DNA of 35,685 bases from Bradyrhizobium sp. WSM1743 (GTDB taxonomy: Bacteria > Pseudomonadota > Alphaproteobacteria > Rhizobiales > Xanthobacteraceae), in the NCBI RefSeq assembly GCF_000473065.1, contig NZ_AXAZ01000078.1:1-35685 (forward strand), read 5' to 3'. The notes below the pieces were generated by a model. It searched no databases and had not been told where the DNA came from. It was given only the letters and a program-made list of their open reading frames with translations. Numbering within the stretch: position 1 is the first letter of the stretch; each line of letters starts with the position of its first letter. Both the position numbers and the translations under genes were made by a program. Of the stretch, positions 8,244-16,218 are shown in pieces.

Positions 8244-9464
8244 TCAGGCGGTGGCCGGACGCGCCTGCGATGCGCCGGTTCGCGCGGCGCTCTGGCGCCG
8301 CCAGTTCTCCAGCGACAGTGGCAGCTCCTCGGCCGCCTCGACGCGGTTACGGCCGCCGCGCTTGGCTTGGTAGAGCGCGGTGTCGGCCGAGGCCAGCAGC
8401 ACCTCGAGCTCGGTACCGGCCGGACCGCCGGCGACGCCGATGCTGACGGTGGTGTCGACCGGGCCTTCATCGACAACGACACCGGAGGTCTCGAACGCCT
8501 CGCGCACGCGCTCGGCGACCAGCACGCCCTCCTCCAGCGAACACGGTAGCAGCGCGGCGAACTCCTCGCCGCCGATGCGGCCCGAGAGGTCGGAGATGCG
8601 TAAGTTGCTGATCACGACGGTGGAGAACAGTTTCAGCATCTCGTCGCCGGCGGGATGGCCGAAGCGGTCGTTGATCGACTTGAAGTGGTCGATGTCGAAG
8701 ATCATCACGGTCACCGGGCGCCCGGCCTTGGCCTCGCGCTCGATCACGCGGCTACAGGCTTCCGAGAAGCCGCGCCGGTTGAGCATGCCGGTCAGCGGAT
8801 CGGTCGACGCGGCGGTCCGGTGCGCGGTGACGGTGCGTTCCGACACCAGCATGAAGATCACGAACACGGTACCGACGGCATAGAGTATGAGCTCGACCGC
8901 GAACACGGTGACCCAGATGCTCGACGAGAAGCCGGCATCATGCGGGCGCAGGAAACTGCCGATCAAAATCGGCAGCATCAACACGCAACCATGCATCGCC
9001 GGCATCAGGAACGCCGGCCAGCGTCGCTGCAGGCTCTTGCGCCGTTCGGTCCAGAGCTCGCCTGCGGTCAGCGCCGCATAGACCGAGACGATGCCGGCAC
9101 CGACGAGCATGCGCAGCATCGATGCTGTGGGATCGAGCAGCGTCGCAGCAGCGACCCAGGCGAGCGCGCCGAGCGCGAGGCCGGGCCAGTTCGGCTTGCG
9201 GCCGTGGAAGACGCGCGCCGCGTTCCACACCATGCCGCAGGCGACGAAACCGACGGCGTTCAGCGCAAGGTAAATATGGAGGCCCAGCCTGTCGCCTGCC
9301 GCGGTCCATAGCGCGACGGAGGCGGCACCGAGGAGATAGGCGGTGCCCCACCATTTCAGCGCCGGGCTGTTCTCCTGCTTGCCGAAAAACACCATCATGG
9401 CGCCGAGCAGTGCGGCAACCATGGTGGCGACCAAATAGAGCGTGATGCTATCGAGCGACATCAT
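8244..9464 (-). CDS. membrane-bound diguanylate cyclase (GGDEF)
   Basis: The 406-residue protein would make cyclic di-GMP from two GTP. The N-terminal 200 residues hold about six or seven membrane helices with no recognisable sensory motif. A linker (TVTAHRTAASTDPLTGMLNRRGF) leads into a full GGDEF domain with FDIDHFKSINDRFGHPAGDE and an intact GGEEF active site. An inhibitory I-site of RxxD type (RISD) sits five residues before GGEEF, so product inhibition is expected. The ATG at 9464 is chosen because GAGGGGG lies five bases upstream; the frame runs open to 9527. No EAL domain is present. It is a candidate regulator of the exopolysaccharide locus further right, but this is only inference. 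Confidence 0.92.
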   Translation of the reverse strand: MMSLDSITLYLVATMVAALLGAMMVFFGKQENSPALKWWGTAYLLGAASVALWTAAGDRLGLHIYLALNAVGFVACGMVWNAARVFHGRKPNWPGLALGALAWVAAATLLDPTASMLRMLVGAGIVSVYAALTAGELWTERRKSLQRRWPAFLMPAMHGCVLMLPILIGSFLRPHDAGFSSSIWVTVFAVELILYAVGTVFVIFMLVSERTVTAHRTAASTDPLTGMLNRRGFSEACSRVIEREAKAGRPVTVMIFDIDHFKSINDRFGHPAGDEMLKLFSTVVISNLRISDLSGRIGGEEFAALLPCSLEEGVLVAERVREAFETSGVVVDEGPVDTTVSIGVAGGPAGTELEVLLASADTALYQAKRGGRNRVEAAEELPLSLENWRRQSAARTGASQARPATA

Positions 9465-9620
9465 GTCGGCCCCCTCTAGAACATAGCAGGTACGCGATCG
9501 GCCCAGCCGATTTGCGCGCCCTTCCAAATGCGACGCTATGTCCCGCGGGTTCCATTCAGGTTTTCGCGGATCCCTAAGTTTTCGGGAAACACGCCATCAA
9601 TTTGCATACAAACGAACAAC

Positions 9621-9650
9621 AAAAAGGGCGCTGAAATCAGCGCCCTTTTG
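9621..9650. terminator. strong rho-independent terminator after rpsI
   Basis: AAAAGGGCGCTGA-AA-TCAGCGCCCTTTT forms a 13-base perfect stem with a T run on both strands. It lies about 45 bases beyond the rpsI stop and should end the rplM-rpsI transcript. It could also stop transcription arriving on the plus strand. Confidence 0.88.
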
Positions 9651-9693
9651 CATCTCATTGAAGCCGCTTTCGCGGCGAATGCGACCGAAGCGA

Positions 9694-10173
9694 TTAACGC
9701 TTCGAGAACTGGAAGGACCGGCGGGCCTTGGCCTTGCCGTACTTCTTGCGCTCGACCACGCGGGAGTCGCGGGTGAGGAAGCCGCCCTTCTTGAGCACAG
9801 AGCGCAGCTCCGGCTCGAAATAGGTCAGAGCCTTGGAGATGCCGTGACGGACCGCGCCGGCCTGGCCGGAGAGACCACCGCCGGCGACGGTGCAGATCAC
9901 GTCGTACTGGCCCGAACGCTGAGCCACGGAGAACGGCTGCTCGATCATCATGCGCAGCACGGGACGGGCGAAATAGACCTCGACCTCGCGCGAGTTGACC
10001 GTGACCTTGCCGGCGCCCGGCTTGATCCAGACCCGGGCGACAGCGTCCTTGCGCTTGCCGGTGGCATAGGCGCGGTTGAACTTGTCGACCTTCTTCTCGT
10101 GCTTGGGCGCCTCGGGCGCCGCCGCCGTCTTGAGCTGCGAGAGCTGGTCGAGCGACTGGATGGATTCGGCCAT
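9694..10173 (-). CDS. rpsI: 30S ribosomal protein S9
   Basis: The 159-residue protein is S9 of the small subunit. Its C-terminal 125 residues match the family closely: YATGKRKDAVARVWIKPG, then GGGLSGQAGAVRHGISKAL, and the basic tail KKYGKAKARRSFQFSKR that reaches the P-site tRNA. The 30-residue N-terminal extension (MAESIQSLDQLSQLKTAAAP) is usual in Rhizobiales. Its ATG is one base after the rplM stop, so the two are co-transcribed and likely translationally coupled. Confidence 0.98.
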   Translation of the reverse strand: MAESIQSLDQLSQLKTAAAPEAPKHEKKVDKFNRAYATGKRKDAVARVWIKPGAGKVTVNSREVEVYFARPVLRMMIEQPFSVAQRSGQYDVICTVAGGGLSGQAGAVRHGISKALTYFEPELRSVLKKGGFLTRDSRVVERKKYGKAKARRSFQFSKR

Positions 10174-10174
10174 G

Positions 10175-10639
10175 TTATGCGGCCCTCGTGTTCTTGCGGT
10201 TCAACTTGGCGATGTCGATCTTCTCGGGCTGCTGCGCCTCATGCGGATGATCAGGCCCGCCGTAGACGCGGAGGTTGCCCATCTGCACGCGACCGAGCGG
10301 ACCACGCGGGATCATGCGCTCGACGGCCTTTTCGAGCACGCGCTCGGGATGACGACCCTCGAGGATCTGGCGCGCGGTGCGCTCCTTGACGTGGCCGACG
10401 TAACCGGTGTGCTTGTAGTAGGTCTTCTGCTCGCGCTTGCGACCGGTGAGGACCGCATGCTGCGCGTTGATGATGATGACGTTATCGCCGCAATCGACGT
10501 GCGGGGTGTAGGTCGGGAGGTGCTTGCCGCGGAGCCGCATGGCGACGATGGTGGCGAGACGACCAACGACCAGACCCTTGGCGTCGATCAGCACCCACTT
10601 CTTCGTCACCTCGGCCGGCTTTGCCGAAAAGGTTTTCAT
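10175..10639 (-). CDS. rplM: 50S ribosomal protein L13
   Basis: The 154-residue protein is L13 of the large subunit. Signature stretches are KWVLIDAKGLVVGRLATIVA, YTPHVDCGDNVIIINA, KTYYKHTGYVGH and ERMIPRGPLGR. The start at ATG 10639 (MKTFSAKPAEV) is the family start; the frame stays open to 10723, but that part covers the promoter. It is first in the two-gene rplM-rpsI operon, with one base between genes, and a promoter is visible upstream. Confidence 0.98.
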   Translation of the reverse strand: MKTFSAKPAEVTKKWVLIDAKGLVVGRLATIVAMRLRGKHLPTYTPHVDCGDNVIIINAQHAVLTGRKREQKTYYKHTGYVGHVKERTARQILEGRHPERVLEKAVERMIPRGPLGRVQMGNLRVYGGPDHPHEAQQPEKIDIAKLNRKNTRAA

Positions 10640-10694
10640 GTCAGAATTTCCGTGAGGGAGACATCGGCGCGAACACCGCACCGGACTGCGCGGG

Positions 10695-10723
10695 TTTCTA
10701 GAGAAGAGAGACGCAACGGTCAA
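10695..10723 (-). promoter_or_regulatory. sigma-70 type promoter for rplM-rpsI
   Basis: On the minus strand TTGACC is followed after 17 bases by TAGAAA, close to the TTGACA/TATAAT consensus with ideal spacing. Transcription would start about 50 bases before the rplM ATG. There is no other gene between it and rplM. Confidence 0.55.
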
Positions 10724-10795
10724 TGCCCTATGACGGAAATTACGTCCATAAAATCAATAGCTTAAAAATATGGTGCTATATTACCTGCAAAAAGT

Positions 10796-11224
10796 TCAAA
10801 CATTTGGAATGGAATAGGTCGAGGTGACATGGGCGATCGGGTCGGCTGATGTGCCAGACAAAAGGTTCACATCCCCGACCGCCAGGCGCTTGCCGAGCTT
10901 GAGCAGCCGGGCCTCGGCCAGCACATCCTGCCCGGGTTGGCCCTTGCGCAGGAAATTGATGTTGAGATTGGTGGTGACCGCGAGCCCGATCGGCCCGATT
11001 GCGGACAGCAGCACCACGTACATGGCGAAATCGGCGAGCGCCATCAGCGTCGGGCCGGACACGGTTCCGCCCGGCCGCAGCATCCTTTCGCTGTAGCGCT
11101 GGCGCAAAAGGCTGGTCTGGCCGTCCGCGCTCTCGATGGTGATGTCGTCTCCGCTGAAGGCCTGGGGAAACTCGTCACGGAGGAACTGCTCGAGCTCCGC
11201 CACGCTCATTTTCGCTAACGCCAT
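10796..11224 (-). CDS. PaaI-family hotdog thioesterase
   Basis: The 142-residue protein has the hotdog-fold acyl-CoA thioesterase pattern: a long helix with GGTVSGPTLMALADFAMY, then AVTTNLNINFLRKGQPGQDV, and strands VLAEARLLKLGKRLAVGDVN. It would hydrolyse an acyl-CoA thioester. The Asp in ADFAMY is at the position of the PaaI catalytic acid. ATG 11224 is preferred since GGGGAA lies five bases upstream; an in-frame GTG occurs at 11236. It is divergent from the enoyl-CoA hydratase homologue, which supports a shared acyl-CoA theme. Substrate is unknown. Confidence 0.86.
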   Translation of the reverse strand: MALAKMSVAELEQFLRDEFPQAFSGDDITIESADGQTSLLRQRYSERMLRPGGTVSGPTLMALADFAMYVVLLSAIGPIGLAVTTNLNINFLRKGQPGQDVLAEARLLKLGKRLAVGDVNLLSGTSADPIAHVTSTYSIPNV

Positions 11225-11310
11225 GCCGTTCCCCACCCTCGCTTCGCTCGCCCTGTTACATTAAGTTATTGGTGTCATCCAATTGCAATCATTTAGCGGA
11301 AATCGCGTCA

Positions 11311-12135
11311 ATGTCCGTCCAGGCTGCCCGCGCCCCCTCACCGCAACCACCGATCCTGCTGCGCGAGATCGTCGGCAGCGTCGCCGTGCTCACGCTGAAC
11401 CGACCAGCCGCGCGCAACAGCCTCTCGGAGGCGATGATCGGACAGCTGCATGCGAGCCTCAATGCGATTGCGGAAGACAGGCACATCCGTGCGGCCGTCA
11501 TCGCAGCCAACGGCCCCGCTTTTTCTGCCGGCCACGACCTGAAGGAACTGACCGCCCACCGCACCGATCCGGATCGTGGCCGGGCCTATTTTGCGCAGGT
11601 CATGACGGCCTGCAGCGCGATGATGCAGGCGATTGTACGCCTGCCCAAGCCCGTGGTCGCTGCCGTCCAGGGCATCGCCACCGCGGCGGGCTGCCAGCTC
11701 GTCGCAAGCTGCGATCTGGCGATCGCCTCGGAGGCGGCGAGCTTCGCCACTCCCGGCGTCGACATCGGCCTGTTCTGCTCGACGCCGATGGTCGCGCTGT
11801 CGCGCAACGTGCCACGCAAGCAGGCGATGGAGATGCTGCTGACGGGCGAGCCGATTCCGGCCGCGCGTGCCCGCGAGATCGGGCTCATCAATCGCGTCGT
11901 CGCCGCCGGCACCGAGCGCGATGCCGCGATTGCGCTGGCGCAGCAGGTCGCGTTGAAATCCGCCTACACGATCAAGCTCGGCAAGGAGGCGTTCTACCGC
12001 CAAGCCGAGATGAGCCTTGCGGACGCCTATCGCTATGCCGCAGAGGTGATGACCGAGAACATGATGGCGCGCGACGCCGAGGAAGGCATCGGCGCCTTCA
12101 TCGAGAAGCGCACGCCGACATGGCGGGATGAGTAA
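11311..12135 (+). CDS. enoyl-CoA hydratase/isomerase family protein, ECHDC3-like
   Basis: The 274-residue crotonase-fold protein has the oxyanion-hole segment NGPAFSAGHDLKEL and the second one at GIATAAGCQLVASCDLAI. It resembles the ECHDC3 subgroup (SFATPGVDIGLFCSTP, VPRKQAMEMLLTGEP). Compared with true enoyl-CoA hydratase, the first catalytic Glu (GGGCE) is Gln here (AAGCQ) and the second (QPE) is Gly (TPG), so classical hydration is unlikely. ATG 11311 (MSVQAARAP) is chosen; an in-frame TTG at 11269 would add 14 unlikely residues. It is divergent from the thioesterase. Role in acyl-CoA metabolism is inferred from the fold. Confidence 0.88.
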   Translation: MSVQAARAPSPQPPILLREIVGSVAVLTLNRPAARNSLSEAMIGQLHASLNAIAEDRHIRAAVIAANGPAFSAGHDLKELTAHRTDPDRGRAYFAQVMTACSAMMQAIVRLPKPVVAAVQGIATAAGCQLVASCDLAIASEAASFATPGVDIGLFCSTPMVALSRNVPRKQAMEMLLTGEPIPAARAREIGLINRVVAAGTERDAAIALAQQVALKSAYTIKLGKEAFYRQAEMSLADAYRYAAEVMTENMMARDAEEGIGAFIEKRTPTWRDE

Positions 12136-12139
12136 AATC

Positions 12140-12224
12140 GTCATTGCGAGCGAAGCGAAGCAATCCAGAAGTCCCTCCGCGGAAACAGACTGGATTGCTT
12201 CGTCGCTTCGCTCCTCGCAATGAC
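12140..12224. repeat. dispersed palindromic repeat (full copy)
   Basis: Arms GTCATTGCGAGCGAAGCGAA and TTCGCTCCTCGCAATGAC are inverted copies, and inner arms GCAATCCAG / CTGGATTGC also pair, around a short centre near 12180. It lies between two plus-strand genes and could fold in RNA. A single arm recurs at 5278-5312. Confidence 0.8.
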
Positions 12225-12242
12225 AGGGAAGAAGAACGACAG

Positions 12243-12827
12243 ATGAACCACGACGCCTATCCCGACAATTACATCCGCGGCATCCTCAACAGCGTGAAGT
12301 CGATCGCGATGGTCGGCGCCTCGCCGGTCAACGTGCGGCCGAGCTACTTTGCGTTCAAATATCTGGCGCAGCGCGGCTACGACATGATCCCGATCAATCC
12401 CGGCCATGTCGGCAAGGACCTGCTCGGCAAGCCGTTCGTCGCCTCGCTCTCGGACATCGGCCGTCCCGTCGACATGATCGACATCTTCCGCAATTCCAGC
12501 CACATCATGCCTGTGGTCGAGGAAGCCCTTAGGCTCGATCCGCTGCCGAAGGTAATCTGGATGCAGCTCGGCGCGCGCGACGATGCCGCGGCGGCAAAGG
12601 CAGAGTCGGTCGGTATCAAGGTGGTGATGAACCGCTGCCCCAAGATCGAATATGGCCGCTTGTCGTCAGAGATATCCTGGATGGGCGTGAATTCGCGTAC
12701 GCTCAGTTCAAAGCGGGCGCCGGCGCCGACGCAGGGCATGCGGCTGTCCCTCAATCGGATGAGCGTCGGTGGTGGCGACACTGCAGCATCGGATCGCGCC
12801 GCGAAAAACAAGACCGAGCAGAGCTGA
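12243..12827 (+). CDS. CoA-binding protein (CoA_binding_2, YccU-like)
   Basis: The 194-residue protein has a Rossmann-like CoA-binding domain: VKSIAMVGASPVNVRPSYFA at the nucleotide loop, YDMIPINPGHVGKDLLGKP, and VIWMQLGARDDAAAAKAE followed by VVMNRCPKIEYGR. These are the standard segments of the YccU family, small proteins related to the CoA-binding domain of succinyl-CoA synthetase, mostly of unknown role. A C-terminal extension of about 45 residues is of low complexity and probably disordered. ATG 12243 is chosen because the homology starts just after it; upstream in-frame sequence is the palindromic repeat. It precedes the sulfhydrylase gene by 139 bases, an arrangement frequent in related genomes. 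Confidence 0.88.
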   Translation: MNHDAYPDNYIRGILNSVKSIAMVGASPVNVRPSYFAFKYLAQRGYDMIPINPGHVGKDLLGKPFVASLSDIGRPVDMIDIFRNSSHIMPVVEEALRLDPLPKVIWMQLGARDDAAAAKAESVGIKVVMNRCPKIEYGRLSSEISWMGVNSRTLSSKRAPAPTQGMRLSLNRMSVGGGDTAASDRAAKNKTEQS

Positions 12828-12847
12828 CGCAATCCGTAAAGGATTCA

Positions 12848-12863
12848 TGTCGCGAACGCGACA
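12848..12863. promoter_or_regulatory. inverted repeat upstream of the sulfhydrylase gene
   Basis: TGTCGC-GAAC-GCGACA is a perfect six-base inverted repeat with a four-base centre, 104 bases before the metY-like ATG. It could be an operator or an RNA hairpin with a GAAC loop; there is no T run, so it is not a usual terminator. Its function is not established by the sequence. Confidence 0.35.
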
Positions 12864-12966
12864 ATGCGTAGCAAGATCGTTCCGATGTGAAGCGGCGCCT
12901 TGACGGCGAGCGCCCCGCCCATCAGCATGCCGCGCGATTTCAGACCACGAGAACAGGACGCCTTGT

Positions 12967-14247
12967 ATGAGCGATCGCCTTCCGGGATTTTCAACCCTCG
13001 CCGTGCATGCCGGTGCACAGCCCGACCCCACCACCGGTGCGCGCGCGACCCCGATTTATCAGACCACTTCTTTTGTCTTCAACGATGCCGACCACGCCGC
13101 CTCGCTGTTCGGTTTGCAGGCCTTCGGCAACATCTATACCCGCATCGGCAACCCGACCAATGCCGTGCTTGAAGAGCGCGTCGCCGCACTCGAAGGCGGC
13201 ACCGCTGCGCTCGCGGTGGCCTCGGGCCATGCCGCGCAGGTCGTGGTGTTGCAGCAATTGCTTCAGCCCGGCGACGAGTTCATCGCGGCGCGAAAGCTCT
13301 ATGGCGGCTCGATCAACCAGTTCACGCATGCGTTCAAGAGCTTTGGCTGGAATGTGGTGTGGGCCGATCCCGATGACATCTCAAGCTTCGAGCGCGCGGT
13401 GACGCCGCGCACGAAGGCGATCTTCATCGAGTCCATCGCCAACCCCGCCGGCAGCATCACCGACATCGAGGCGATCTCGACGGTGGCGCGCAAGGCAGGT
13501 GTGCCGCTGATCGTCGACAACACGCTGGCCTCGCCCTATCTGATCCGCCCGATCGACCACGGCGCCGACATCGTCGTGCACTCGCTGACGAAATTTTTGG
13601 GCGGCCACGGCAACTCGCTCGGCGGCATCATCGTCGATGCCGGCACCTTCGACTGGTCGACGGGCGGCAAATATCCGATGCTGTCGGAGCCGCGGCCCGA
13701 ATATCACGGCATCCGGCTGCAGGAGACCTTCGGCAATTTCGCCTTCGCGATCGCCTGCCGCGTGCTGGGCCTGCGCGACCTCGGCCCGGCACTGTCGCCG
13801 TTCAACGCCTTCATGATCCTGACCGGCATCGAGACGCTGCCGCTGCGCATGCAGAAGCACTGCGACAACGCCAAGGCCGTCGCCGAATACCTCGCGGGAC
13901 ATCCGGCGGTGGCCTCGGTCAGCTATGCGGGCCTGCCGAGCGACAAGTACAACCAGCTCGCGCGCAAATATGCTCCGAAAGGCGCGGGTGCCGTGTTCAC
14001 CTTCAGCCTGAAGGGCGGCTTTGACGCCGGCGTCAGCCTGGTATCGAAACTGCAGTTGTTCTCGCACCTCGCCAATGTCGGCGACACCCGCTCGCTGGTG
14101 ATCCACCCGGCCTCGACCACGCACAGCCAGCTCGACGATGCCGCCAAGGTGAAGTCAGGCGCCGGCCCCGACGTGGTGCGGCTCTCGATCGGCATCGAGG
14201 ACAAGGAAGACCTGATCGCGGATCTGGAGCAGGCGCTGGGGGCGTAG
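12967..14247 (+). CDS. metY: O-acetylhomoserine sulfhydrylase (aminocarboxypropyltransferase)
   Basis: The 426-residue PLP enzyme of the Cys/Met metabolism family would make homocysteine from O-acetylhomoserine and sulfide in methionine synthesis. Key segments are YQTTSFVF and YTRIGNPTNAVLEERVAALEGG, the PLP-ring region ASGHAAQ, the Asp in PLIVDNTLASPYLIRP, and the PLP Lys in VVHSLTKFLGGHG. The C-terminal SLVIHPASTTHSQL completes the family pattern. The length and HSLTKFLGGHGNSLGG favour O-acetylhomoserine enzymes over shorter cystathionine synthases or MetZ; substrate preference is still inferred. AGGA precedes the ATG by eight bases. The 139-base leader carries an inverted repeat; I could not fit it to a SAM-II riboswitch. 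Confidence 0.93.
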   Translation: MSDRLPGFSTLAVHAGAQPDPTTGARATPIYQTTSFVFNDADHAASLFGLQAFGNIYTRIGNPTNAVLEERVAALEGGTAALAVASGHAAQVVVLQQLLQPGDEFIAARKLYGGSINQFTHAFKSFGWNVVWADPDDISSFERAVTPRTKAIFIESIANPAGSITDIEAISTVARKAGVPLIVDNTLASPYLIRPIDHGADIVVHSLTKFLGGHGNSLGGIIVDAGTFDWSTGGKYPMLSEPRPEYHGIRLQETFGNFAFAIACRVLGLRDLGPALSPFNAFMILTGIETLPLRMQKHCDNAKAVAEYLAGHPAVASVSYAGLPSDKYNQLARKYAPKGAGAVFTFSLKGGFDAGVSLVSKLQLFSHLANVGDTRSLVIHPASTTHSQLDDAAKVKSGAGPDVVRLSIGIEDKEDLIADLEQALGA

Positions 14248-14253
14248 TTTCCT

Positions 14254-14374
14254 GTCGTTCCGGGGTGCGCGAAGCGCGAACCTCAGGTGCGCAATGGCGC
14301 ACCGGGGAACCTCGATATTGTCTGGTCAACTCTAGATTCCGGGTTCGGTCCTACCGGACCGCCCCGGAATGACG
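14254..14374. repeat. dispersed palindromic repeat
   Basis: Outer arms GTCGTTCCGGGG and CCCCGGAATGAC face each other, with further inner pairings (GTGCGCGAAGCGCGAAC, GGTGCGCAATGGCGCACC, GGTCCTACCGGACC). It begins seven bases after the sulfhydrylase stop and could end that transcript. It is the usual intergenic repeat style of Bradyrhizobium genomes. Confidence 0.75.
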
Positions 14375-14474
14375 GACGGTGGCGTGTGCCGGCGTCGACG
14401 TCTTCGATTAACAGTCATTAACCATATCTGCCGCATACATCGTCCTTGGATCACCCCTTGATTCGGAGCCGACG

Positions 14475-14819
14475 ATGCTGCGTTGGATGATGCCTGCCCT
14501 TGCAGCGATGCTGACGGTTTCAAGCGCGCTCGCCGCCGATCTGCCGGCGATGCCGAAGCGGCGCGCTGCCGTGCCGCCGCAGGATCCGCCACAGGTCTAT
14601 GTCGAGACCGATCCGGATGCGCTGATCTCGCCGGCCTATGGCATCGGCAGCTATATTCGCAATTTGCCGGGCACGCCGCTCCTGCCCGGCTCCAGCACCT
14701 TGCCGGGCTATTACGGCCGGCCCTGGAGCTACGACTATCAGGGCCCGTATTACGGCGGGAAGCAGGTCGATTACTTCTGGCGCCTGCCCTACGCGTGCGG
14801 CGTCTACGGCTACTGCTGA
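14475..14819 (+). CDS. small exported Tyr/Pro/Gly-rich protein, unknown function
   Basis: The 114-residue product has a clear signal peptide (MLRWMMPALAAMLTVSSALA, cleavage before ADLPA). The mature part of about 94 residues is rich in Pro, Tyr and Gly (PGYYGRPWSYDYQGPYYGG) and ends in YACGVYGYC with two Cys. The ADLP mature start resembles that of rhizobial porins and outer-membrane proteins. GGAG lies six bases before the ATG, supporting the start. It is convergent with ctaA with no base between the stops. I do not recognise a family; a cell-envelope role is plausible. Confidence 0.8.
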   Translation: MLRWMMPALAAMLTVSSALAADLPAMPKRRAAVPPQDPPQVYVETDPDALISPAYGIGSYIRNLPGTPLLPGSSTLPGYYGRPWSYDYQGPYYGGKQVDYFWRLPYACGVYGYC

Positions 14820-15902
14820 TCAGCCGACCTGACTGACCGGAACCGCGCGCGGCTGCGTCTCCGCAGACCGCTGTGATGCGAGCCGTTCAACCTGCATAAC
14901 CGCGAGTGTGAGCACCAATATCGCAACCGCCTGGTGCGCGAGCGCGAGCCCGATCGGCACCTGGTTGAGCAGCGTGAGGATGCCGAGCACAGCCTGCAGG
15001 CTCACCGCCGCAAACAGCCACAGCGCGCCGCTCGCTGCCGCCCCTGCGCGCGAGCGCACCGCGTCGATCGCATGCAACGCCGCCAGCACGAACAGCGCAT
15101 AGGCCGTCATGCGGTGCTCGAACTGCACCGTCAGCACATTGTCGAACATGTTGCGCCACCACGGCGTCTCGAACCACAACCGATCCGCCGACGGGATGAA
15201 CGCACCGTCGATCTCAGGCCAGGTGTTGTAGGCGCGCCCGGCGCGCAGGCCCGCGACCAGCGCACCGAAATAGATCTGCACGAAAGTCACGACGAGAAGC
15301 AGCGCGCTGGTGAAGCGCAACCGCGCAGATGCTGCGATCGGCGGACGTTCCTTGAGCCGCCGCACGGTCCAGACGATCCCCGCGAAGATCAAGAGCGCCA
15401 GCACCAGATGCGTCGCCAGCCGATATTGCGAGACCTCGACCCGCTCGGTCAGGCCCGAAGCCACCATCCACCAGCCGACTGCGCCCTGCAGCCCGCCGAG
15501 CGCAAACAGCAGCCACAGCCTGCGCCTGAGCTCACCCGACAGCCCACCGCGCCAAAGGAAGAACAGGAACGGCAGGAGATAGGCGACGCCGATGAAACGG
15601 CCGAGCAGCCGGTGGCTCCACTCCCACCAAAAAATCTCCTTGAACTCGAACAGGCTCATACCCGCGTTGAGCTCGCGATATTGCGGGATCTTCTTGTAGG
15701 CCTCGAACGCCTCGGTCCACTGCGCCTCGGTGAGCGGCGGGACGCTGCCCGTGACCGGTTTCCATTCGACGATCGAGAGGCCGGATTCCGTCAGCCGTGT
15801 CGCCCCGCCGACCAGCACCATCAGCGCAATCAACGCGGCCACGCCGATCAGCCACCAGCGCACGGCGCGGTGCGGCTCGGACAGGGTGGACATCGTCGTC
15901 AT
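14820..15902 (-). CDS. ctaA: heme A synthase (COX15/CtaA)
   Basis: The 360-residue inner-membrane enzyme oxidises the methyl group of heme O to give heme A for aa3-type cytochrome oxidase. About eight membrane helices are visible. The conserved first-helix motif VGGATRLTESGLSIVEWKPV and the heme-ligand His regions WEWSHRLLGR (His near 97), RLATHLVLAL (near 165), VQFEHRMTAYAL and IGLALAHQAV are all present. It is the alphaproteobacterial, two-repeat type. ATG 15902 (MTTMSTLSEP) is preferred over an in-frame TTG at 15911. The other oxidase genes (ctaB, ctaC-E) are not in the window. It is divergent from the DUF2842 gene, which often neighbours it in Rhizobiales. Confidence 0.95.
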   Translation of the reverse strand: MTTMSTLSEPHRAVRWWLIGVAALIALMVLVGGATRLTESGLSIVEWKPVTGSVPPLTEAQWTEAFEAYKKIPQYRELNAGMSLFEFKEIFWWEWSHRLLGRFIGVAYLLPFLFFLWRGGLSGELRRRLWLLFALGGLQGAVGWWMVASGLTERVEVSQYRLATHLVLALLIFAGIVWTVRRLKERPPIAASARLRFTSALLLVVTFVQIYFGALVAGLRAGRAYNTWPEIDGAFIPSADRLWFETPWWRNMFDNVLTVQFEHRMTAYALFVLAALHAIDAVRSRAGAAASGALWLFAAVSLQAVLGILTLLNQVPIGLALAHQAVAILVLTLAVMQVERLASQRSAETQPRAVPVSQVG

Positions 15903-15996
15903 TCGGGGCAAAAACCAAGCTTGAACCGGACTGCGTGCCCCTTATAGTCCCCCGCTCCCGCAGCGCAAGTTACGCGAAAGACCGCGACATCCCGCC

Positions 15997-16218
15997 ATGA
16001 CGATCCGCACCCGCAAGTTCCTCGGCGCAATCCTGCTGCTGGTGCTCGCCACCGTCTGGGCCCTGCTCGGCATGGCCTTGGCGCAGATGCCCTGGATCGC
16101 GGAATCCGGCTGGCGGCAGGCGATCTACTACGTCGTGGTCGGCATGGGCTGGGTGCTGCCGGCGAAGCCGATCGTGAGCTGGATGCAGCGGCCCGACCGG
16201 GTCAAGTCCACTCATTAG
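15997..16218 (+). CDS. DUF2842 small membrane protein
   Basis: The 73-residue protein has two membrane helices: residues 8-30 (FLGAILLLVLATVWALLGMALAQ) and 42-60 (AIYYVVVGMGWVLPAKPIV). The pattern MTIRTRKFLG ... GMGWVLPAKPIVSWM is that of the alphaproteobacterial DUF2842 family. Its function is unknown; it frequently sits beside ctaA, as here. Its stop overlaps the stop of the converging deacetylase gene by four bases. Confidence 0.88.
   Translation: MTIRTRKFLGAILLLVLATVWALLGMALAQMPWIAESGWRQAIYYVVVGMGWVLPAKPIVSWMQRPDRVKSTH

Noticed and set aside
12831..12966. SAM-II riboswitch upstream of the sulfhydrylase gene
   Set aside because: A GATTT followed by CAGACCACG is present near 12938, but the 5' strand that should pair with CCACG is missing and the A-rich 3' part does not fit, so I do not call it.
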